NCBI GenBank assembly: GCA_003116975.1
Contig: BGKB01000289.1
Location: 1-43,043 of the forward strand
Direction of reading: 5' to 3'
Source: Aurantiochytrium sp. KH105
Taxonomy: Eukaryota; Sar; Bigyra; Thraustochytrida; Thraustochytriidae
Length of the DNA stretch: 43,043 nucleotides
The position numbers were made by a program, and so were the translations under genes. A model generated the notes under the pieces. The model searched no databases. It was not told where the DNA came from and was given only the letters and a program-made list of their open reading frames with translations. Positions 1-8,117 of the stretch are shown in pieces; the stretch's first letter is position 1; every line of letters starts with the position of its first letter.

Positions 1-375
1 TCCACGCAAGGGGGGCCGTTCTGTTCCGGGCGCAGGGCGGCGCAGAGTGCGGCGCGGATCCGCGCCGGTTCCGCGGCGGTGCCGCGCGGGGGGGAATTTG
101 GGTGGCACGCACATCGTCGCGCGCGGCGGAGTTCCGGGCGGCGAGACCGGCAGACCGAGACCGCGAGCGAGGCTGGCGCGCCGGCGGAGCGGGAGCGGCC
201 TGCGCAGAGACGCGGGCGGGCGGGCGAGAGAGCGAGGGTTTCTCTGCGCGGACTGGTCTGGTTGTCTTCGCCGAAGAGGCCCGCGGACGACTCGGGGCTC
301 GTGGACACAGGATTCTGCAACGAGAAGACCTTGCTTGGCCTTGGCGAAGACCGAAGACGTTGGCGAGGACGAAGG

Positions 376-414
<39 letters not shown>

Positions 415-492
415 CGGGAAAAAGTGCAAAGCGTCGGTGTCTGTGTGCACGTGATTGAGTGGATCTGGACGCCGCTTTGCGCAGAAGATATC
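1..492. other. GC-rich region upstream of TYW1
   Basis: No gene is recognised here. The TYW1 frame stays open upstream to about position 79, but it has no in-frame ATG before 493 and encodes only low-complexity Arg/Gly/Ala sequence, so I read this stretch as promoter and 5' leader. It contains a GGAGCA hexamer repeat of about six units at roughly 375-414. Confidence 0.6.
375..414. repeat. (GGAGCA)n hexanucleotide repeat
   Basis: About six consecutive GGAGCA units lie in the probable 5' leader of TYW1. It is a simple sequence repeat with no visible coding role. Confidence 0.85.
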
Positions 493-2598
493 ATGTCGGA
501 GACGGGTCGCGCCGTGGCCGTCGGCGTGGCGGCCGCTGTCGGCGTGGCTGCGATTCTGGGCTGGAAGGGCGTCCTTGCTGCGCGTGAATCTGGTGCCGTC
601 GAAGAAGCCATCGAAAAGGCCGCCGGGGCAGTACGCGACGCTGCGGAAGCCACCGTGAAAGCCGTGAACGCTGCCGCGACCCCGCTCTTGGCGAAACAAG
701 GGGATGCCGGCGCCAAGACCAAGGTCGTCTACGCCACGACGACGGGGACGGCGAAGCGCGTCGCAGAGATTGTAGCAGACGGTATCTCGGGCGGCGAGGC
801 GGTGTCCGCCGACATCTACAGCTTCGCCGACGACCTCGAGGACGAGCCGGTGGTCATTTTTGTCATGCCCACCTGGACCGACGGAGATGCCCCAGAAAGC
901 GGGCAACCCCTCTTGGCGTGGCTGGAAGACATGGTGCAGGACTTCCGCGTGGACAAGTCGCGTTTTCTCGGCAAGGTCAAATTCGCAGTCGTGGCCCTGG
1001 GCAGCAGAGAGTACGGCAAGGGCCTCTTTTGCCGCACGGGATGGCGGCTCGATGAGGCGGTCGGGAAACTTGGCGCGCAGCGGCTCTGTTTGCCGATCCT
1101 TGTCGACGATTCGGACTCCCGCGCCAAGATCGACAATTTGGGCGGCCGCGTCCGTGCCGCAATTGAGCGCAATGAGACGGTCGCTTTGCCTGAAAAACCA
1201 AACCGGGGCCAGCGGCGCAAGGCTATGCTTGAGGAGACAAAGGCAAACCCATTGGACGACCATGAGGACCGTGTGAACGAGATGATGCTTGACGATATGG
1301 AGGACATTGTCGTCGTTGGCAACACTGCGGCCGAGCCGGGGGCGGAAAGGCCCGACATGGTGACGAGCTCGCAGCGCAAGGCTCTTACCAAGGAAGGCTA
1401 CAAGATTATTGGAACGCACTCTGCTGTCAAGCTCTGTCGTTGGACAAAGCACCAGCTTCGTGGGCGTGGTGGCTGCTACAAGCACACCTTTTATGGTATC
1501 ACTTCATATCAGTGCATGGAGGCAACGCCCAGTTTGGCTTGCGCCAACAAGTGCGTCTTTTGCTGGCGGCATCACAAGAATCCTGTGGGTCGAGAGTGGC
1601 GCTGGAAAGAGGATGAGCCTGATGTCATTGTCGAGCAGGCCGTGGACCTGCATTGCAACATGATCAAGCAAATGAAGGGTGTTCCCGGCGTCAAGCCCGA
1701 GCGTCTGCAGGAGGCCTTCAATGTTCGTCACTGCGCGCTCTCGCTCGTGGGTGAGCCCATCATGTACCCTCGTATCAATGAACTTATTGACGAGCTGCAC
1801 GCACGTCAGATCTCCACCTTTTTGGTCACAAACGCCCAGTTTCCGGACGCCATCCGTAATCTGCAGCCCGTGACGCAGCTGTATGTGAGCGTGGACGCTG
1901 CGACCAAGGACGCTCTCAAGGAGGTCGACCGGCCTCTTTTCAAGGATTTCTGGGAGCGCTTCACAGGAAGTCTCGAGTCTCTTCGTGATAAGGGTCAACG
2001 GACGGTGTACAGACTGACTCTGGTGAAACAGTGGAACATGATGGAGGATGAGCTTGATGGATACGCCAAACTTATTGAACTTGGTCAGCCGGACCTGATT
2101 GAAATCAAGGCTGTCACCTATTGCGGCAAGTCGGACGCCTCGAACTTGACGATCGAGAATGTGCCGTGGCACGAGGAGGTGCGGATGTTCGCCGAGGCCA
2201 TTTGCAAGCGCACAAATGGGGCTTATGGTACCGCCTCCGAGCACGTACACTCTTGCTGCACGCTGCTTGCGCGCAAGGATATTTACCTGGCGCCGGACGG
2301 CGAGACGTGGCGCACGTGGATCGACTACGACCGCTTTCACGAGCTTGTGGCCGAGTACAAGGCATCCAATGGCGAGAAAAAGTTCACTTCTCGCGACTAC
2401 CTGGCCGACACGCCCGAGTGGGCCGTCTGGGGCGCTCCTGAAGAGGGCTTTGATCCGGTTGAAAGTCGATTTCGCAAAGCTCGCAAGTCAACGGCTGACG
2501 ATGCATCGACCGCATCCGTGCGTCCGCCCGTGGGTCTCCCCCCCTCCAAAGCACGCCTTGCCCGTGAGTCCAAGAATCTCGAGGATGTCGCCGAATAA
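493..2598 (+). CDS. TYW1: TYW1, tRNA 4-demethylwyosine synthase (flavodoxin + radical SAM)
   Basis: 701 residues from the first in-frame ATG, close to animal and fungal TYW1 length. TYW1 condenses pyruvate carbon onto N1-methylguanosine at position 37 of tRNA-Phe, making the tricyclic core of wybutosine. Visible in order: a hydrophobic N-terminal segment (about 7-24) that may anchor the protein in a membrane; an Ala-rich linker; a flavodoxin-like FMN domain from about 75 (VVYATTTGTAKRVAEI); then the radical SAM domain with the CX3CX2C cluster motif LACANKCVFCWRHH (Cys350, Cys354, Cys357), and downstream SLVGEPIMYPRI, VTNAQFPD, YVSVDAA and the YCGKSDASNLT segment typical of the family. The C-terminus is complete, with a short Ser/Arg/Lys tail. 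No intron is needed. The family assignment is secure; the membrane anchor is inferred from hydropathy by eye. Confidence 0.97.
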   Translation: MSETGRAVAVGVAAAVGVAAILGWKGVLAARESGAVEEAIEKAAGAVRDAAEATVKAVNAAATPLLAKQGDAGAKTKVVYATTTGTAKRVAEIVADGISGGEAVSADIYSFADDLEDEPVVIFVMPTWTDGDAPESGQPLLAWLEDMVQDFRVDKSRFLGKVKFAVVALGSREYGKGLFCRTGWRLDEAVGKLGAQRLCLPILVDDSDSRAKIDNLGGRVRAAIERNETVALPEKPNRGQRRKAMLEETKANPLDDHEDRVNEMMLDDMEDIVVVGNTAAEPGAERPDMVTSSQRKALTKEGYKIIGTHSAVKLCRWTKHQLRGRGGCYKHTFYGITSYQCMEATPSLACANKCVFCWRHHKNPVGREWRWKEDEPDVIVEQAVDLHCNMIKQMKGVPGVKPERLQEAFNVRHCALSLVGEPIMYPRINELIDELHARQISTFLVTNAQFPDAIRNLQPVTQLYVSVDAATKDALKEVDRPLFKDFWERFTGSLESLRDKGQRTVYRLTLVKQWNMMEDELDGYAKLIELGQPDLIEIKAVTYCGKSDASNLTIENVPWHEEVRMFAEAICKRTNGAYGTASEHVHSCCTLLARKDIYLAPDGETWRTWIDYDRFHELVAEYKASNGEKKFTSRDYLADTPEWAVWGAPEEGFDPVESRFRKARKSTADDASTASVRPPVGLPPSKARLARESKNLEDVAE

Positions 2599-4090
2599 GT
2601 AATCTATTTGCAAGCATCTTGTATTTTGTGTAGCATGGAGAGTCTTCTTATTCCTTGGTCGCATGAAATTTCTACGAGGCTGCCGGCTGCGGCTGACCTG
2701 GCTAACGTTGTATCAACGATACTGCTGATGCAAACTTGCAAATCAGGACGCGAGCTGCCGAATTGCAGCTTTGCCACGGCAAGCTGCAGCTTTAGTTCGA
2801 GAATGTTTGCCACCCGAGTTCGCATTGCGGCGGCAGAGACCAGATTCACAGAGAGCGACGTCGGGTTCGGGAAGAATCCATGCACGCTCGAAGTCAGCAA
2901 AGGTCGGGGCCACAACAGGCTTACGGCGGCCCTCGAAACGTTGCTACTTGAACTAAGATGATTTGTGCGGCTGTTACCAACGCGAGAGTTCTGCTCTGCA
3001 CTCATGTTGCATGGGGCAACATTAAATTCAGAAATGGATTGCCAACCTGCCATGCTGGATGGCCGTGCAACCATTTCATGTTGACGGTGCTCCTTTGCAA
3101 TATGGTAATGGCATACTTGACACTGAAGCACTGCGTGACTGCAGCAACACAGGCTCCTTCGTTGTCCAAGAGGATGGTATAAACTGCATAACATGAAAAA
3201 TTGACCGCCGTCGACGCTTTGACAAGGTGGCAGCTTTGCGTCCCCATTAACATTACGTGAGACAAAGCTGGGGAAAGGGCTATGTCAAGGTCGCGGGTGA
3301 ATGTTCCAGGGCATAACCAAGCCCGTGAGAAAGTGACTTTTCAGGAAACAACGACACGGTCTTTCTCTCGCAAGGGCCGGCATCTGAAGCAAGACTTGAT
3401 CCGCTGCGCAGCAAGATATGTACTTATCCTTTCAAATTTCAAAGGAGAGAGCGAGAGAATGTTTAGTTTTCAAATTTCAAATAAGAGAACGAGAGAATGT
3501 TTAGTTTTATGCTTAAGGTTAGCCTTGATTGAGTATCATGCATGAGGTGCATTCGAAGTGATGTAACCGAGTCATTTTGTCTCGAAATTTTGATCGTGGT
3601 GATGGGTGTGATTGATGAGCAAAAATTGAGTGACCGTTTATTAGAACCAGATGATCGGGACGAAGATGGGAATGATCATTTTGAGAAACTCTTTCGACGC
3701 GGCAAGAGCTTTGATTGACAACGAGAGCAGAGTTGCAGGTTTGGAGCTCACCCATGAGCCATCGCATGCTCACACCACCATGGCGTCACGAGGCCACATT
3801 TCAGCCGATTCTTTCGATTTCATTTTCCGCAAACAAGACCTGTTCCTTAGAAAGGATAAGCCCACGCGCTGAAAATACGCCTTTGCATGCGTGCACGGTC
3901 TGCAGCGGTGGGCCAAATCGCGTATTGAGCTGAATGAACGTCTCCTGCGTCCGGGCACTTTCGGCTCTTTTGTCCATTTTGGTGAATTCACTGTGGGGGA
4001 AGATTCAGCGTAAAGTGGAAGTCCCGAAGGCATGTGCCGAATGCGGGCCTCCGAACCGATTGAGAGACCGACCATCTGCGGAAGTCGAGG
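2599..4090. other. Gene-poor spacer downstream of TYW1
   Basis: Base composition is clearly more AT-rich than in the flanking genes. Open frames of up to about 196 codons exist (for example on the minus strand, 2604-3194), but they have no recognisable domain, no convincing codon bias and Cys/Ser/His-rich random composition. The only structure I see is the 38-bp-period duplication at 3430-3508. TYW1 3' sequence presumably occupies the beginning. Confidence 0.5.
3430..3508. repeat. Two-copy direct repeat, 38-bp period
   Basis: Two overlapping 41-bp copies (3430-3470 and 3468-3508) share the core CAAATTTCAAA, then GAGA-rich sequence, then GAATGTTTAGTTTT. They differ at only a few positions, indicating a recent local duplication. 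No function is apparent. Confidence 0.85.
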
Positions 4091-4191
4091 CGGTGATGAA
4101 AGCAAATCTGCAACCTCAAGCACTCCAGCAAGCCAAACAAGTCCTTACGAGCAGAAACCGAGCACCCTAAAGCAAGAAACCCCAAAGCATC

Positions 4192-4221
4192 ATGTGGATC
4201 TTCGTCCCAATCGTCTTCTAG
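4192..4221 (+). other. Mini-ORF copy 1 (MWIFVPIVF-stop)
   Basis: An ATG-to-TAG frame of nine codons encoding MWIFVPIVF. It is preceded by an A/C-rich stretch resembling the 5' leaders of genes in this window. Codon 6 is CCA, unique to this copy. Whether it is translated is unknown. Confidence 0.4.
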
Positions 4222-4609
4222 ACACTCAAGTGACTCGGAATTTACAAGCTCATGTAAAAACATGCAATCAGCCCTGGGCTCTGCTCTCTTGCTAATGCAT
4301 GTCTAAGAAGTCGGCTGATAAGATACGCAATAATATTCTCTCTATCTATTCTTTTTCACGCATTCTCATTGTTGTACCCCGTGACGCGGTCACCCATTCG
4401 CGCGTCCAGCTGTCGCCATTGCCCCGTCGATTGGAGTCGCCATGGACAACATCAAGCCTTGCGCCAGTCACGGCAGAATATAGCGTTTCTCTGCTTTACA
4501 AGTGATTGAACAAGTTGTGATTGAACAAGTTGGTGAACTTTTAAAAGTGAGATGAAGATGACCTTGTAGTTTTTAGCAGGTTGCTATCTATCCAGAGCTG
4601 CCTGGGCGC

Positions 4610-4639
4610 CTAGAAGACGATCGGCACGAAGATCCACAT
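4610..4639 (-). other. Mini-ORF copy 2 (MWIFVPIVF-stop)
   Basis: Minus-strand copy of the nine-codon frame, convergent with copy 1 and 388 bp from it. Valine codon 5 is GTG instead of GTC, so the peptide is unchanged. The flanks belong to the minus-strand family and resemble the plus-strand flanks only weakly. Confidence 0.4.
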
Positions 4640-5116
4640 GGTTTCTTGGGAAGTATTGACGTGCGAGCTGCTTTGCTTGACTTGATTTGTTGGCTTGTAC
4701 TTGAGGCACTTGCTGCTGCGGGTTTGCTTCGGTCGAGGACCACCCCATACGCTGCCACCGCGGAGGTTTGCAATGGTCGATGAGTCGGAGGCCCCGTTTC
4801 GGCGCGGGCGGACTCGAAGTTCTCCTCCTTGCTGAACAGGCTCTCCTTGTGCACATGCCTTTTAACCCGACGCAATCTGATTCTTCGTGTGACAAATGTC
4901 AGTCTGTTTTTTTAGGTAACTGTGGGAATGGTTCAGCGAACATGAGAAGTCCCAGCCACAAGCGCTGAATGAGTGCCTCCAACCCAATCGAGGTACGATC
5001 TTGAAGAAGCGGAGCGAGCAGCCAGAGCAGACCTGCAACCTCGAGCACTCCATCAAGCCAAACAAGTCCTAACGAGCAGGAACAAAGCACCCTAAAGCAA
5101 GAGACCCCGAAGCATC

Positions 5117-5146
5117 ATGTGGATCTTCGTCCCGATCGTCTTCTAG
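5117..5146 (+). other. Mini-ORF copy 3 (MWIFVPIVF-stop)
   Basis: Plus-strand copy in the second repeat unit, 925 bp after copy 1. It is identical in peptide and differs from copy 1 only at the third base of codon 6 (CCG). Confidence 0.4.
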
Positions 5147-5536
5147 ACACTCAAGTGACTCGTAATTCACAAGCTCATGTAAAAACATGCAATCAGCCTG
5201 GAGCTCTGTTCTTTTGCTCATGCATGTCTAAGAAGTCGGCTGATAAGAAACGCAATAATATTCTATCTATCTATTCTTTTTCACGCATTCTCATTGTTGT
5301 ACCCCGTGACGCGGTCACACCCTTTCGCGCGTCTAGCTGTCGCCATTGCCACGTCGTCTGGAATCGCCATGGACAACATCAAGTCTTGCGCCAGTCACGG
5401 CAAAGGACAGCGTTTCTCTGCTTTACAAGTGATTGAACAAGTTGTGATTGAACAAGTTGGTCAACTTTCAAAAGTGAGATGAAAATGACTTTGTATTTTT
5501 TAGCAGGTTGCTGTCTATCCAGAGCTACTTGGGCGC

Positions 5537-5566
5537 CTAGAAGACGATCGGCACAAAGATCCACAT
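5537..5566 (-). other. Mini-ORF copy 4 (MWIFVPIVF-stop)
   Basis: Minus-strand copy in unit 2. TTT replaces TTC at codon 4 and GTG replaces GTC at codon 5, both synonymous. The frame happens to stay open upstream for 104 codons in total, but the homologous region of unit 1 is frame-shifted, so the longer frame is not supported. Confidence 0.4.
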
Positions 5567-6052
5567 GGTTTCTTGGGAAGTATTGACGTGCGAGATGCTT
5601 TGCTTGACTTGCGTTTTTGGCTTGTGCTTGAGGCTCTTGCTGTTGCGGGTTTGCTTCGGGTCGAGGACTAGCTCATCCACCACAACCTCGACCGCTTGCC
5701 ACGGTCGCCATGGTCGATGAGTCGGAGGCCCCGTTTCGGCGCGGGCGGACTCGAAATTCTCCCCCCTGCTGAACAGGCTCTCCGTGCGCACATGCCTTTT
5801 AGCCCGAAGCAATCTGATTCTTCGTGTGACAAATGTCAGTATGTTTTTCAAGGTGACTGTGGGAATGATTCAGCGAACATGAGAAGTCCCAGCCGCAAGC
5901 GCCGAATGAGTGCCTCCAACCCAAGCGAGGTACGATCTTGAAGAAGCGGAGCGAGCAGCCAAAGCAGACCTGCAACCTCGAGCATTCCATCAAGCCAAAC
6001 AAGTCCTTACGAGCAGCAACAAAGCACCCTAAGCAAGAGACCCCAAAGCATC

Positions 6053-6082
6053 ATGTGGATCTTCGTCCCGATCGTCTTCTAG
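6053..6082 (+). other. Mini-ORF copy 5 (MWIFVPIVF-stop)
   Basis: Plus-strand copy in unit 3, identical to copy 3 through the core. The leader again ends in a run of A/C-rich sequence immediately before the ATG. Confidence 0.4.
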
Positions 6083-6458
6083 ACATTCAAGTGACTCGAA
6101 AGTCACAAGTATAGTCGAGAGCATGTACTCAGACTGGAGCTCTGCTCTCTTGCTTAAGCATCTCCAAAAAGTCGGCTGATAAGAAACGCAATAATATTCT
6201 CTCTATCTATTCTTTTTCACGCATTCTCATTGTTGTACCCCGTGACGCGGTCACCCATTCGCGCGTCCAGCTGTCGCCATTGCCCCGTCGATTGGAGTCG
6301 CCATGTACGAAATCAAGTCTTGCGCCAGTCACGGCAGAATATAGCGTTTCTCTGCTTTACAAGTTGTGATTGGACAAGTTATTAAATTTTGAAAAGCGAG
6401 ATGAAGATGACTTTGTAGTTCTTAGCAGGTTGCTATCTATCCAGAGCTGCCTGGGCGC

Positions 6459-6488
6459 CTAGAAGATGATCGGCACAAAGATCCACAT
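6459..6488 (-). other. Mini-ORF copy 6 (MWIFVPIIF-stop)
   Basis: Minus-strand copy in unit 3. It carries the synonymous TTT and GTG changes of copy 4 plus ATC for GTC at codon 8, a conservative Val-to-Ile change. Confidence 0.4.
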
Positions 6489-6505
6489 GGTTTCTTGATA
6501 AGTGC

Positions 6506-6561
6506 TGGCTAGCTGGCTAGCTGGCTGGCTGGCTGGCTGGCTAGCTCGCTGGCTGGCTTGA
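6506..6561. repeat. (CTGG)n/(CTAG) microsatellite
   Basis: An imperfect run of CTGG and CTAG tetramers next to mini-ORF copy 6. It has replaced part of the third repeat unit. Confidence 0.9.
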
Positions 6562-6740
6562 CTACTTCTCTGGGTTTGTGCTTGAGGCTGCTGTTGTTGC
6601 GGATTTGTCTCGTCTGTCGCAGCCGCCGGCCATGCCTATAAATGGGTCGGAGGCTTCGTTTCGGTGCTGGTGGACTCGCACTTCTTCTCGTTCTGAACCT
6701 TGGCCCTCGATCGAACTCTCGAGCGTAATATATTAACATG

Positions 6741-8117
6741 TAAGTGAGAGTCTCGGGGGTGCAACTACGATCGCGCGCGCGACTGCTCGTTCAGTCACAT
6801 GAGTGCCCCATCCCTGCCTGCATCTTCTCCTCCTTGCTGAACTGCGTTACGTGCCCTGGGCGACACAGCATTGTCGAATCATTCCACCATCTCAAAATAC
6901 AGCACAGCGCGTTCGATCGAACCCTGAGCTTTCGTACGCTTGTTCACGTACTCGTTGTCAAGTTCAAAAGAGGCCCTTCGACGCGAAAATGTGTCCCCAA
7001 TGGAAGAGCCGGAAGTTCACACTTTTTATTTGCAACCCAAAATGGACAGTGCTGAATCGTGGCCTTGCTTATAGAGCATCTCAGACCGTCGGCAGCTGAT
7101 AGCAGCCAAACTTTTGCTCGCCTCGTCGGAGTACGTGTTTCATTGCTTTGCTCTGAATGCGATTCGTCTTGGCATTCGTCACGACCAAGAAGAAAGGGGG
7201 GAATACAGGGAAGAACGAAGAATGCCCTGGGCATCGAACTTGCGCTTCTGAGGCATCGAGGAGCTGGCAGGCGGTGCCGGCGGTAGCTCGGCATCTGGCC
7301 AAGCAAATACGCAACTACAAAGCCCTAACGTGCAAAAGCAAGACAAGCAAGACACGCAGATCAAAACGAGACAACCCACCTTACAAGAACCATGTGGATC
7401 TTCGTTCCCATCATCTTCTAAATGGACGTCCTACATGGATCGCAAAGCATTGTGGTATAAGCGTAAACCATAATTAAGTTAATCCTCTTTAGTTGTTCAA
7501 TGTACTTTTGTCCGCGTGCTTGCGATTTGTTCAACGTGTTATTGCTGGAGAGAAGGCATAGGTCTACAGAATTTCGCTTCCGGCAGGACTGAGCAGGGCA
7601 CGAGAGTTCGCGTGTATCGGGAAAAATTGGCATGCGCTGGTTTGAAAGGCTAGTGTTCAGAGCTTATCCGACGGCGACCTTTCGGCTTGAAATCTGAATG
7701 TGAGACGATACGGCACATGCTCATAACCCAAGAAAAATTCACAACTCTGCATTCCAAGACATATCTCACCAGCTGCAATCCGTCTCCTATATCGCTGATA
7801 TTTCACGTTGAGTATGCTCTGGTTCATCTTCGCTCGCCTCACCGGCCGTCGTCGTCGCCATCGCCGTCATTGCCGCCAACGCGCACGCGGGATGCGAGCT
7901 CAAGACGGTCTTTGAAAGAATGATAGTACTTCGCAATCCTAAGATAGCAAACCATGTTTTCGTTCGATGACAGACACCTGTCTGAACAACGTTGCTATTA
8001 CCATTGGAAAAGGGTAAAAGCTCTCCGTCACGTCATCGTGGATGGTATCTCTCCGACTAGAAGAGAAAGAACGAAAAGCAAAAAAAAAAAAAAAGGCAAA
8101 ACCGCAAAAGGCGGGCC
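6741..8117. other. Spacer with no recognised gene other than mini-ORF copy 7
   Basis: No open frame here resembles a known protein. Apart from the mini-ORF at 7392-7421 and its A/C-rich leader, I see only a poly(A) run of about 15 at 8080-8095, shortly before the LRR start. This is probably part of the LRR gene leader. Confidence 0.5.
7392..7421 (+). other. Mini-ORF copy 7, diverged (MWIFVPIIF-stop)
   Basis: An isolated copy about 900 bp beyond the array. It differs from the others at codons 5 (GTT), 6 (CCC) and 8 (ATC) and uses TAA as stop, yet still encodes MWIFVPIIF. The leader (about 7300-7391) is rich in CAAGCAAGAC-type A/C sequence and shares a CCTAACG..GCA stretch with the plus-strand copies, while the sequence after the stop is unrelated. 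Confidence 0.4.

Larger units (their letters stand above)
4100..6740. repeat. Tandem array of ~930-bp units (three copies, the last partial)
   Basis: The block that starts AAATCTGCAACCTCAAGCAC near 4103 recurs near 5025 and 5965, and the sequence between is repeated in the same order, with period 922-936 bp. Each unit holds: a plus-strand mini-ORF copy; a 376-390 bp spacer with a pyrimidine-rich stretch (CTATCTATTCTTTTTCACGC), a GTGACGCGGTCAC inverted repeat (about 4380, 5305 and 6240) and GATTGAACAAGTT direct repeats; a minus-strand mini-ORF copy; and a 385-395 bp segment with a GGCCCCGTTTCGGCGCGGGCGG-like block. Unit 3 is truncated after about 6490, where a CTGG microsatellite has expanded. 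No transposase, integrase or reverse transcriptase frame is visible, and I see no clear terminal repeats or target-site duplications. Confidence 0.9.

Noticed and set aside
79..492. N-terminal extension of TYW1
   Set aside because: No ATG in frame before 493, and the translation is low-complexity Arg/Gly/Ala from repeats. The conserved family starts after the ATG at 493.
2604..3194. 196-codon minus-strand frame downstream of TYW1
   Set aside because: Composition is Cys/Ser/His-rich without motif or codon bias, and the opposite strand has comparable frames. Nothing supports a gene.
5537..5851. 104-codon frame ending in the MWIFVPIVF peptide, as a full-length gene
   Set aside because: The corresponding part of repeat unit 1 is frame-shifted and unit 3 diverges, so only the last nine codons are shared in frame by all copies.
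4100..6740. The tandem array as a CRISPR array, an rDNA/5S array or a spliced-leader/snRNA array
   Set aside because: Unit size and structure do not fit CRISPR. I found no 5S, U1, U2, U4, U5 or U6 core sequence in the units, and the genome is eukaryotic nuclear.
6900..6930. GTTCGATCGAACCC as a tRNA T-arm
   Set aside because: The string is a palindrome around GATC. No matching acceptor stem, D-arm or anticodon arm can be placed around it.
3985..8040. A decayed transposon or retroelement in the gene-poor region
   Set aside because: No reverse transcriptase, integrase, transposase, terminal repeat or target-site duplication could be seen; only the ~930-bp repeats are supported.
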